Below, in pieces: positions 11,920 to 22,600 of a stretch of 64,000 bases of DNA. Source of the DNA: Patiria miniata. Its lineage: Eukaryota; Echinodermata; Asteroidea; Valvatida; Asterinidae. The notes under the pieces were generated by a model. It was not told the DNA's origin. It did not search any database and saw only the letters and a list, made by a program, of their open reading frames with translations. Every line of letters begins with the position of its first letter. The stretch's first letter is position 1. The position numbers were made by a program, and so were the translations under genes. The DNA lies in NCBI RefSeq assembly GCF_015706575.1, contig NW_024037060.1:4034515-4098514 (forward strand), in the 5' to 3' direction.

Positions 11920-14900
11920 TTATTGCTTTTCACTGACTTTGGCAATTTCTTGGGTCGTTTCACTTGAGTGGAGGGGTTTCTGGCAGACAAAGAAGATGCA
12001 GTCGTATTCGTATTTCAGCATAGACTCGTGGTCTTGAAGGTAGCTTGCGTGTATCGATTCTTCCCTCTGCCAAGAAACATACCAAAAGAATCAAATAAAA
12101 AAATCAAGGTCACAGAAAACTGTGTAAATTTTTAGTTGTCCAATCGTAGAGGTAGTAAGTTCCCACAATTTGACGCAATGTCAGTTATGTATATATGCTG
12201 TACAAGATGCGGTCCAATCTGCTTCATCCACTGTACGATTATGTCCCCGAGCCATATGTGCCGGCAAGAAATACTTGGCTTGCATCGTCTCTGCATCCGC
12301 TTACTCTGCAGCCGATGAGATGTCGCACCAGCCAGTTCCAGCGTTGTTTCTTGCCCAGTGCCGTACAGCTATGGAATTCCTTACATGGTGACATATGTGC
12401 AGCAGGCAGTGTGCATACTTTTAAGTCAATGGCCAACATTGTATCTAAGGTCCATTTAATTTTTTTCTCGTGTTTTGCTCGTTATTGTCCAGTTTTTTTT
12501 CTTTTCGATCACACGTGTTCTTGTTTTCTCAAGATTTTTTTTTATAGCTGTCTCTTGATTTTGTTTGCTTCGCCAACGCTTCAGGTGTGTGGGGGTTGCT
12601 GTAAAGCAACTTTCCCACTCTACCTGATTCGTTTCGTCTAATAATAGTAATAATACAAGTTAACCCTTAAGTCACTGTACCGCCTGAAACCGCCTGATCT
12701 CTCAATGGTTTCACTCAATGGTTCTATTGATTCATCAGTGACTAAACACAAGTGATACAATGTATTACGGTTGCTAATGGGTTAATAAGCCGTAACTTAT
12801 GAACTTACACTGCCATCAAACACAAATGTCAAAAAGGACGACAAATACAAAACGTGAACGCTCACCAGTATTACAAAGGAGAAGTCTAGAATCACTTGAC
12901 GAAGGACGTCATATGCAATTTCAATAGATGATTCTTTCGGCGTGTTCTCAAAATGGTACAGCAACGGACCTGCGAAGCGAAGAGCACATTGTGATCCCAA
13001 TTAAACTAATTATGTGCCACCCCCCCCCCCCCCCCCAAAGTAAAAAACTTTATCTGCTGTACTAGTTATTTTCCAAAGTGGTACAATAAAGTGTTCAATT
13101 AACCTGCTGATGAGGTTCCCTAAAATTCAGTAATTGAAAAAAGTTGGCACTAATATTGGTTAAAATGATGCAACTGGGCCAAGTTGAATTTGTACACAAG
13201 GTCAAAAAGAATAGATATATATTGTTGAATGGTAATATCTTCAACCATGCCGAAAATGCTGTCTGATGCAGTGGTTGTCTGTTGAAGTGAAGTAAAGTCT
13301 GTCACAAGCCAATATTGCCCATCAGACCGGCGTTTATCTCCGGTTTCAGTAGCATGAAATGACTGAGAATGTGTCTATTCCCCTTGGATGGGATGCCAGT
13401 CCATCGCAGGTTACTTCCCAGCTAATGCCGGTACCCATTTATACTCCTGGGTGGAGAGAGGCAAGTGAGGGTGAAGTGGCTTGCCCAAGGATGCAAGATA
13501 TAGCCAGCAGCTGGATTCGAACCCCTGACCCTCTGATTACGAGTCACGAACCCTAACCACTAGGCCACACTCCTCTAGTGAACTTAAGAGTTATGAATAG
13601 AAATAGGTACAGAAAGAGACTTCCAGGAGAAAACATTAAGACAGTCTTTTAAAACCAATTACATGAAAGTGAAATTGACATACCTAGATTAATCCAGATG
13701 CCACCAGGTTTAAGGATCTTGTAGATTTTCTCGATGTAGTCGAGGATATTGTGTGCTGTGTCTATGAAGAAACAAGTGGCTACACAATCCCATTGTGCTG
13801 TAAAAACACCAAGCAAATGTTTTATAGTTTTACTTCACCAGTGATGTGCGATTTCCTATGAAGTTATCAGAATAATATGAATTAATCTTATTCCCACTAC
13901 ATGTATTGGAAGTTTGATGCTAGTTATGCCACTGTCTGCCAGTGCTAGAAACTATGTCCGACAGAAACTAGGTAACTTTGTTTTTAGTGTGTAATATATT
14001 TTAAGCATCTGCATAGTCAATAGGTGGCACTGTAACAAGCTTAAGTACCATCAGATGGGTCAAATACAAAGTGTTCAAACTGTAACACTTGTAAATGTTA
14101 TGGCCCAACTGTAGCATTGTCCCAACTATGGTTGGGACTGCCCCAACTATAAGTTGGGACTACCCAAACTATAGTTGGGACTGTCCCATCTATAGTCGGG
14201 TCATTACCTCAATTGGAGCATAGCATAGACAATCGGTGAGAAGCCTTATTTTACCTGGAGTGTCGTAAACTTCCAGGAAGTCGCCGGCTACCATTGAGAA
14301 GTCCGCACCCTCTTGCAGACTAGACGGACTGATATCAGGTATAGTGACCTGCCTGGTTTGATTGGCGTTGGATTTGATATTGCTGAATTGATGGGCCCAG
14401 GGATAGATGGTGATGCCCTCTACCTTGGGTGAGCTGGGAGGCGGGAAGGGATGTGGTCAGATAAATGAGGTGTAAACACCGAGCACTTCCATTTTTGTCT
14501 GGTATTGAAAGGCTCTTGGCTAAATATCAAGTGCCTGAGATGGTCTTCAGATAATAGTTTGAAACCCTTACAGAATTATACGTATTTTACAGACAGCCTC
14601 CATTCTATATGTTTGGCTGGCCGAAAGATTTCTACCCAAAGTTTCCAGGTACTCACCGGTTAAGTATAAAATGTGAGGCAAACAGCATATACAGGCTGAA
14701 CTCGTTGCCTTGACAACTGTATCCAAGCTTGGCAACCTCAAAGGCTAATCTGCCCAGTCCAGCTCCAGGCACGAGAACTGTTATACTCTCCTTGCTAAAC
14801 GTAAAACAAATAATAACAGTAATGATAATAAAGGCACCAAAAATTAAAATAGCTCCATGCTGAATGCTGATTCGGGATGGTCCATCATTCGTATCCCGAA

Positions 14901-17900
14901 CCCCAAGTCTAAACTTCGATTTCAGGGAAGCAAGCAGAATTTTTGGGAAAAAGAGGGGCCGCCAGATGAGAACTAGTTTGTTTTGTACTCGGCCTAATTT
15001 TTTGCGACAAGATTCTAGTTAAGTTGTTTAAGAATCCCTCAAGTAACACCCAACACAATGAGCCTAAAAGGTGCGGATAAACTTGCCCCCAACTTATCCT
15101 GAATATTAAACTAGGTGATTCCTTTAAGACCAAGAACACCGACCTATCCTTGAGGGGAAGACGTGTCTGTATCTCTTCAATGATTGGTCCGTAACACGCT
15201 TGCCGCTCACTGATGCCATCTTTACTCCAGTCTCGAACAAACTGCTTGATTGTCGTCAGTACCTTCTCCATGTCCAGTTTGGCCACCCCATTGTTGACCT
15301 TTAGCCTTCTCTTATCCTTTGTATCGTCCTTTGTATCGGTATCGTCCTGTAAAAAAAGTGTTGTCCAAACAAGAAATTGAAATTAAAACTTCAAAACTTG
15401 AAAAACAATTGTTGAAGGCACAATTTCAACGCTCCTAACATATCCACAATTGTTTCTCAAGCTCTGGTTTAACCCTTACCTTCCCAAATCCTCCTAAATA
15501 CTCTTTGCAAAACGGATGATTTTGGAGGTTTAAGGCTATATGGCAAAAATGTGTGGCTGATTTTGGATGATGCACTGTGTCAAGGTCTTGGGCCGGACCT
15601 TGTGTTGTTTATGCTCAGCTCTGCATAAATTTAGGCCTAGATTATACTTGAAATCCTCCGCACTGCTCCAGGATGTCACTGGCTGTACCTCAACATGTTG
15701 ACAGTGATTGCTGGAAAATTTTGCAGGATTGAGGCAGTGGTCATCCCTCCAAGGACCACATTCAGGAAATAACGGAGGATTTTAGAGGATTGAGGCTGTA
15801 TGCTATTTTTACAACAATGGTGGCAATTGGAGGATTTTGCAAGCTTGAGGTTACATCCTAAAGCAAAAATGTCTGGGGAGTTAGGGTTAATAGGATCTTA
15901 TTTACATTTTAAAATGGTATCAACATGTCAACAAATATGACATGATAGGAGCCCTCATTTTGCAAGTCTGATTTACCTGACCAACATTTGTCCTACAGCA
16001 CACAAGCTTCTCTTAAGGCCGGTTTGTACTTTTCATGACGTCAACAATGAAAGTTTCAATGTGACGTTCTCTGCAATCCTAACGACTTCATTTCGCACTG
16101 AAATTCGTGGAAATATTTCTTGTACATTTATCCTGTAAACTTTTCCTGAATCTTCTATTGCCCTCCATTGTGCAGTAAAACCAATGACCAGTCCTCTTAC
16201 GGCAACTTTCAAGTGACATCAAGCCCCATACACAGAAATGGGTGCATACCTATGTTCCCCTATACCGATGTTCCCCGAAATCCTTACTGTATAACCCTAA
16301 CTTTAACCCTAACCCTAATCCTTAGGATTTCGGGGAACATCGGTATTGGGGAACATCGGGTAGACCCCCACAGAAATAGTGGACATTGAAGAATCTTGCA
16401 AGCTCAGGGTCAATGTTACAAGAAGTAAATGGTGACTCAGCTCACACTGTAGTCGTCTCGGTTGACAAACATGCAGTCAGTGTTTTCAATGATGAGTTTG
16501 ATGATCTCATAGTTGTGGTCTACGCAGTGCCGAACGTCGCCCAAGTGATCTCGGAATCCCTGCAGCAAAGCCTGGTGATGTCCCGGCAAGTCGTCAAAGT
16601 CCTTCAGTTTGTGGTTCAGTCTCATGTGCATGAAAGCCCTGCAGAACAAACAGAATAATCTGCCGTGAATCGTGATTGTGAACTGTATCAATCCTGAGAT
16701 TTTATCAAGATTATTTGTACAATGTACATGTGGTTCTGAGACCGAGGACGTAAAGAAAATGCATGAACAGTAAATCATGTAATCTTGGCACTACATGGTG
16801 CTAATTGCAGTAAATGTCTTATAAATAGTCAACACACCAACAAAACATTCATTCTAACAAAGTCTTTGCCTATCTGATTTCAGATGGAAATAAACTTGCC
16901 ACTCAAAACGTTAACAAGTGGACGCCGATATCCGGGAGCTTCTATAAACATTGACTTGTCTAGTTCCCAGACCTATTTACTTAAAACTCAAAGCCGTGGC
17001 CTGTCATTCAGTATTGGTCTGAAGTGCACCCGCATGCATACACTTTTGACCAGAATTGAATTATTATTAAGTAAGATTTGAGGCTTTGCATGGTGGAGAT
17101 ACTAAATAATGAAAGGTTTGCGGAAACACCATGTGCGAATAATTTCTCAACTAAGAGGATGGTTCTGAAAAGAACCAGAGGTATAAACTCGACGTTCCGG
17201 TCAGTATGCTCTGACCGTCTTCAGGAAACCTTTCATTATTTATTGAATTATTATTATTATTATTTTTTATTCAACCAAATTACAAAAACACAACAAGCAA
17301 TCCACAAAAATAAACAAAAATAAACAAAAACAACCCAATCCAAGCTGGCCATGATTGACAAAAGTATAAGGTCAAGTAAAAAAAAAACAAGTTTAGCATC
17401 CTGCCTTTCTGAAAAAAAGGAAGGAGGCAGCAAATTATGTCACTGTTTGAAATTTATAATTTTGGGGGTTTTTTTTCAATTAATTTAAAAATAAATAAAT
17501 AAAGAGGTGGCCTCCAAAAAAGGAAGCAGGCGGGGACGCTAAACATCTTTTTTTTATTAGGCCTAACACTGTGACCACAAAGCCTGTCAATCTAGTATGT
17601 ATAACATTAACAGGCATATCACTTTGTTGTGTAGCCTAATTCTCTTTTATTTCAGTGATACAAAAAAAATTGAATGACTATGATTTTGAGATTTCTTTCT
17701 TAAGAAAAAGAAATTCAATCAATCAATGGACTCCCTATATAAAGTGATAAAATAGTTTCAATCTTGATTTGATTTTCGGCTCCCTTAACAACAGACCTTT
17801 CCGGTCATTTTGCGTATGTGAGCTGTGTGGCTGAATATACGGAGGAAGTCCAGCATTGAATTTTTTAGCCACATTTTTATGGGTCTCCGCAACTACACCG

Positions 17901-18897
17901 AGTATCACCCGTTATCCACGGAGCCAAATCCTGTATAACGTCTGATATGTCTAGATATGCAGATACTGCAATCCAATTTGTTATCAGCAGAGTGAGTACA
18001 TGGTGGGATTTGGATTGAAACACTCTCACGCACAAACGAATAACTGATAGAACTAAACCAGCTGAAGAAAATAGTATTTCAATGACTTTTTTGCACGTCT
18101 GTGATCAAACGAAGCAGGCGATCAGATGCAAGGAGTTACATGTACTGTTCAAGAGGAAGGCGACAGTCTTGGATAGAAATGGGGATTTAATAAAAATTAC
18201 AAATTTGTTGGTTGGTTTAAAGAACACAGGCTTGTTTCTTGGAAAACTCTTTACCTTCCTTGAATGATTATCAGATTATGTTTGTCAGGTTGTAAAATGT
18301 AGTGACAGTTTGAAATCATCAGTCATTACTGATTGGCTGCTCAAGAGTCATAATTTTAATCCAGTCAATCACAAGTCCATAAAAAGTCAAATGACCGAAG
18401 ACCCGATATGGAAAGCGCCGCTGATTGGTCAAAATCTAGGAGGTCAAGAGGCGCAGGCGGGGTCTTGCCTAATTTAATCAGCGAATCTGTTGACTACAAC
18501 TATCCTCGACCCTCCATTATCTGCGCAGGTAACGCTTGCACACACGCACGCGTTGTCACACACAAATTGAAGGTAAATACATAGAAAAGGGACCGCGTAG
18601 CTCGTAGCTTTAGCCAGTTTAGGGTGTCTGACAAATGTCTAACGTCACGATACACACAAACATGACAAACCCCCGGCATTTTTGCCCGGCCCGGCGTTCG
18701 GCACACATTCCTAACTTCCAAATTCAGCACATCAAATTTCATCCATTAACAATTCACCTGTAATGTCTAAATGCAGCAACCACTTCCTCGTAATGTCTTT
18801 TCTCCAGTTCTTCATCATCTGCACTGACATCTGATTGTGTATCGGGAAGAATTCGGGGAGCACGCTTGGAACTTTCAGTCATCATGGGCTGCGCCAT
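11920..18897 (-). CDS. CARNMT1: Carnosine N-methyltransferase (N2227-like SAM methyltransferase)
   Basis: Eight exons join in phase: 18897(or 19032)-18758, 16638-16446, 15346-15144, 14794-14657, 14433-14255, 13797-13684, 12969-12866 and 12066-11920. From 18897 they give 405 residues; human is 409. CARNMT1 uses S-adenosylmethionine to methylate carnosine to anserine. Landmarks run in the family order: [18 protein letters not shown], then [17 protein letters not shown], the SAM-binding loop [81 protein letters not shown], and a C-terminal [11 protein letters not shown] chose the ATG at 18897 for its strong Kozak context (AAAATGG). An in-frame ATG at 19032 would add 45 residues but has a weak context. 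The exon 3 donor (gtcggt) is weak, so that junction is slightly uncertain. Confidence 0.95.
12150..12450 (+). pseudogene. 3' fragment of a LINE reverse-transcriptase ORF
   Basis: The plus-strand translation at 12195-12434 shows the C-terminal signature of CR1/Jockey-type LINE ORF2: [18 protein letters not shown], then [20 protein letters not shown], then FKSMAN. The usual pattern is RT..F..SFLPSA..LWNSLP. It is truncated 5' and lies antisense in CARNMT1 intron 7. Confidence 0.7.
12664..12781. mobile_element. Short TTAA-flanked MITE in CARNMT1 intron 7
   Basis: TTAA occurs at 12660-12663 and 12782-12785, with inverted ends CCCTTAAGTCACTGTA and CCCATTAGCAACCGTA. It is about 118 bp and looks like a second, shorter piggyBac-type family. 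Confidence 0.55.
13265..13577 (-). mobile_element. tRNA-derived SINE, near full length, in CARNMT1 intron 6
   Basis: On the minus strand a tRNA-like head (13511-13577) has an A box (gtggcctagtggtt) and a perfect B box (GGTTCGAATCC). A body follows (ccttgggcaagccact, ggagtataaatgggtaccgg, gactggcatcccatcc), then a tail with accggagataaacgccgg. The body matches the truncated copy at 19495-19625. Confidence 0.8.
14103..14200. repeat. Tandem palindromic repeat, CCCAACTATAGTTGGG units
   Basis: Three to four copies of a self-complementary unit (gtcccaactatRgttgggac) lie in tandem with variations. It is related to the 83-bp palindrome at 28108-28190. It lies in CARNMT1 intron 5, next to exon 5. Confidence 0.7.
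15473..15886 (-). mobile_element. piggyBac-like TTAA MITE, copy 2, in CARNMT1 intron 2
   Basis: The element runs from CCCTTACCTTCCC to GGGAGTTAGGG between intact TTAA on both sides (15469-15472 and 15887-15890). TTAA duplication and CCC-starting ends are the piggyBac signature. It is 414 bp and non-coding. It is an inverted copy of 10296-10698. Confidence 0.75.
16251..16374 (-). mobile_element. Foldback element carrying telomere-like repeats, copy 1
   Basis: The arms taccgatgttccccgaaatc (16263-16286) and their complement (16322-16345) enclose (CCCTAA)n variants. A second weaker pair of outer arms contains atgttcccc and gggaacat. It lies in CARNMT1 intron 2. The sister copy at 32145-32300 is in the opposite orientation. 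Confidence 0.75.
17078..17240 (-). other. Hammerhead-like motif, possible Penelope-type element relic
   Basis: On the minus strand a CTGAAGA core (17218-17224) is followed by a 7-bp stem with a 6-base loop (17198-17217) and GGAACGTC (17191-17198). This resembles the core of type I hammerhead ribozymes carried by Penelope-like retroelements. The canonical GAAA is not intact, so it is probably dead. A separate hairpin ggttctgaaaagaacc lies at 17161-17176, and aataatgaaaggttt occurs directly at about 17107 and inverted at about 17227. Confidence 0.4.
17389..17549. mobile_element. Possible foldback MITE, AT-rich interior
   Basis: The ends gtttagcatcctgcctttct and (inverted) gtttagcgtccccgcctgct are related and enclose about 120 bp of A/T-rich DNA. 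It lies in CARNMT1 intron 1. No clear target duplication. Confidence 0.4.
17820..17890 (-). mobile_element. Fragment of the CCCATAAATGTGGC MITE family
   Basis: tgtggctga..tacggaggaagtcca and agccacatttttatggg match, inverted, the end of the 7319-7786 element. Only one arm is present. Confidence 0.6.
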
Positions 18898-19032
18898 TTT
18901 GTCTGCATAGAGTGTTTCTCGGCGACAGCGGGCGCTATTCAATGTGACTGCGAAGTCACTGCCAAGTGAAAATCTAGGTTTCGTTTGCAGCTTTGTCTCC
19001 AACTTTGCCTCCAACTCCAACTTTGCCTTCAT
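18898..19032 (-). other. Possible N-terminal extension of CARNMT1
   Basis: These 45 codons are open and in frame with exon 1, from an ATG at 19032. The peptide is Lys/Leu/Glu-rich (MKAKLELEAKLETKLQ) and does not resemble the human N-terminus. The context of this ATG is poor (C at -3), so I treat it as probable 5'UTR or an alternative start. Confidence 0.35.
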
Positions 19033-19494
19033 GAGATAGACCCCTATACTGCCCTACATGAGTAGGCAATAGTATGGTTTGCCAATCTTTAAGAATGACT
19101 TGATATTCTGAAAACACCACCAAAAAAAAAAGGGGGGGGGGACAAATTTCACGGAGCTGCTGAACACAAAACTTTACTTAAATGTTTCGCACAGAAAACG
19201 TTTGATCATGCAGCACTGTGAAAAGCGTGTATACATACTCCATGGGACTGGATCCAGCTTACAGATTTTTTTCTTTATGTACTAAATAATACTCTACTCA
19301 TTTTAGCTTCATGAATTTGGCTTCAGTGGTCACGGAACCCCATCTACCGTTCATGCAAGGAGTCCCTAAATCAAGTTAAATCAATGAGTTCCTAGTCAGG
19401 AAGTAGTCTATCAAGTCAAGGTCTTGTAGGCTTAATTATAAATTATAAAACAATTGGTGGGTCCGCTTTTTACTAGTGATGCCACTGCTCCGAT

Positions 19495-19625
19495 TCAGAA
19501 CGGCATCAGCCGGGGAGTAACCTGCGATAGACTGGCATCCCATCCAGGGGGACCAGAAACCAAGAAAACCGGAGATAAACACTGGGCTGATGATGAGCCA
19601 CATTGGCTCGAAACAAATTTTACTA
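19495..19625 (+). mobile_element. 5'-truncated copy of the same SINE
   Basis: It shares gtaacctgcgat.gactggc, atcccatcc and accggagataaac with the tail half of the SINE at 13265-13577. The tRNA head is missing. Confidence 0.7.
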
Positions 19626-22600
19626 CCGTAATTTTCAAATCATCATTGGAGACACCAAAGATGCATTTTACGAAGATATCTTGCAGTTTATGGGCACTTT
19701 TTTGGAAGTGCCAAAAACCGGATGATAATTCTTCTATTTTAGCGACACAATTTCCCCGGCCTTTCATTTCCTAGCTCTCTGGCGGCCAACACTGATCATT
19801 GGTGCCTGGTCCCTGCACAGCCCGGCCACTACAGCAAACTACTGAACACCAGCTAGACTCGGTGTCTGCCTCCAGTAATTGCCAGTGGGCACAAATTGAA
19901 ACCAGGTTTACTCCTCGTGTGAGCAATATGTGATTGAATATTGGGTTTTGCCCATCACCGACGAATTTTTTTTATGGATATGTAATTGATGATGAGGAAG
20001 ATGGCAACCAAGCTACAAACTCGACGAATTTCATCGCCTGTTTCGATTCTGGCTGGAATTTCGATGAGTTTATCGTCCGTACGGCTGTTCAACATTGTCC
20101 GTGTGATTGGACACGTCTGAATAACATGACGTCGAGTTTTTAAACATCACTATTTTGTTATCAAATCATTTGCTAGACGGTCTTTCCATTTAAAAACCGT
20201 GACGGTAAAATCGTTGAAACACATAGAAGCACATTGCAACCTGTTTCACGGTACTGTCTCCAAATATCTGCTGCCACCAAGAGTTTGATAAGGGTCCAGT
20301 GTCTTGAGGTCAAGGCCATGTCCAAATGGCGCTGACCTATTATTGATGCACCGCTTCTACCAATGCTAAATCTACAGCGAATACTGTGATTGTTATCCCA
20401 AATATGTTATACAGTGTATACTTCCCGAGTCTCCTCGGTGGCTGATATCAAAATGAAGGTCGAAGGAAGAGAAGAAAATCGTCGAGAAAATTGCCAAATT
20501 GAACGGTACCAGTGTTCCCGAGAATGTATTTGACAGACCAGAAAGCAAGCGTGGTACCACAAATTAAGGCAAGAAACGACACTGTATACGGCAAACGGTC
20601 TGCTCAGCCACCCCGTACGCAAATGTATAAAAGAATGACATAAAACATATTACCAAGTTAATCGTCAAATGTTACGAATTCTTTATTTGTATCTAATCTG
20701 TTTGGTTTTACCATTAATCATTTGCATGCACTATCATCTTCGTATAAAAAGGTTACGCACCGTATTTTTGTAGAACTACTAAACCAAAACATAGGTGAAC
20801 TATAGTTTGGAATAAAAAACTTTCACGACAGGAACAAACTGTATACGAAGATCCAATTGGATCTCTTCCGAACTCCAAACATTCGGAAGACAAACTGGTT
20901 GGTTTTAATAGGAATTAATTATTTGCCTTGTGACTTTTGAGGGCCACTCAAGTTGAATAGTGTGACCAAATATAACATCGTCAAAGCCTAGTTGTGTAAA
21001 GTTGTGCTATCACCGTGACTCTAGACCTACCTGTTGTTTCAACAACAAGGTGAGCTCGAGAAATCAGTTTATAATCAGCCACGCATTAGTTAACTTAGCA
21101 CATTATTCTCAAGAGATAAGTTGCCAAACGAATATCATTGCTTGGACAATTTACTAATCTTGCGAATCAATAATTTAATGTTCCGCAAAGCTGCCGTTTC
21201 CGTGAAAAGAGAATCAGGCGAGCGGAGTTGCAGGCGATAGATTTGACGCTTTGTCTCGTAATACCTAGCCTGTTTTGTCTCGCTCGTCACAGTCATAAGA
21301 AATTGACGAGGGCATCTCATTTAGCCAATGCAGTTTCCATTTGGGAATACATCGAGTGTGTAAGACGGAAGAAGGTGCTAATAAATTCCCCACGGGTAAC
21401 CCAAGTGTTTACTACTATTTCCCTTGACGAGAGATGAAAGATTGCACAGTCTCTGGCAATTATCATTAGCCCTTATACACTCATCTTGATCATGAATGTT
21501 TTACCGTTTGTAAATTTCGTGTTTCACTAATACTAGGAATACCTTTGGGGTATTAATAAAACAATTTCGATGTGACCCACTTTAAAAGAAAATTAGAAGA
21601 ATCAAGGCACATCTTTTTATTTATTTATTTTTGGTTTGAGATGTTGTGGATCCCTGGCTCTACACAATCGCCAATTATAGCTTTAGGGTAGACGTCGTAA
21701 TGTACACGACAGTTCCTATCTGTTAGAATGCATGTCTGGTTTATTTACTTCCAAGATTTGTTTCTCTCTTTTAGTTTGGCAATTGCAGTTAATACATTAC
21801 AGAACTGACTGTAGAAAAAAGGAAGTCTTGTCTGTTTCACAATTAGCTCTGTACAGAATCACTGTGAACAAAAACGAGGCCGCGCTTAAAAATCTATGCA
21901 TCGTGATTTGAAGTTCACATAATGTCAAGAGAGCTCCTCTGACAGCCTCTCTTTCAGTTAACCGTGCAAAGGGCCCACGCTAGCGTTGTAATCTAGAAAC
22001 AAGCGAAGGGAGGTTAGGCCCATTTGTCATTTGAAACCCCGAACGAACATGTCTCTTGTCAACATGACTATAATGGTTTGACTACGCCATGCGCTAATGG
22101 TAGAAGAGTACTTTTTGCGATCACTCCAAAACACAAACAACCAAACAACATACAGACACGATGGCGGGAAGTCATTTCAAAAGTTCCTAGTTGTGCCGTC
22201 CCTCCTTTGTAAACACTGCTGGAATCATTCAGGCCGTTGAAGAGAATGTTTTATAGAACAAAAGGGCATCTGGGACAAATTTATAGGTATGCATGTTGAG
22301 TGTTTACTGTCTTTGAACTAATGCGTTGTAAACAGACAAGCAAAGTCTCGCTAATGAAAACATGACCAAAGTACGATGGTGCTTGACTTTTCCCGCATGA
22401 ATTCTGCAAAGAGGTATCAGTCCACAATCTGAACACAGGCAGAGGTAAACGAACCATCACTTAGCCAACTGGTTTGATGTAAATTTGACATTTTGACAGT
22501 AAACTGCGCGCCACCTTCAGTTTAATATATATAGTACTTGGGCAGGTTTAGCTTCACCATAAATACACAGGAGCGTAGGAAGAAAACAAGCAGGAAAAGT

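Noticed and set aside
13511..13577. tRNA gene on the minus strand
   Set aside because: A and B boxes are good, but the sequence runs straight into a repeat body shared with 19495-19625. It is a SINE head.
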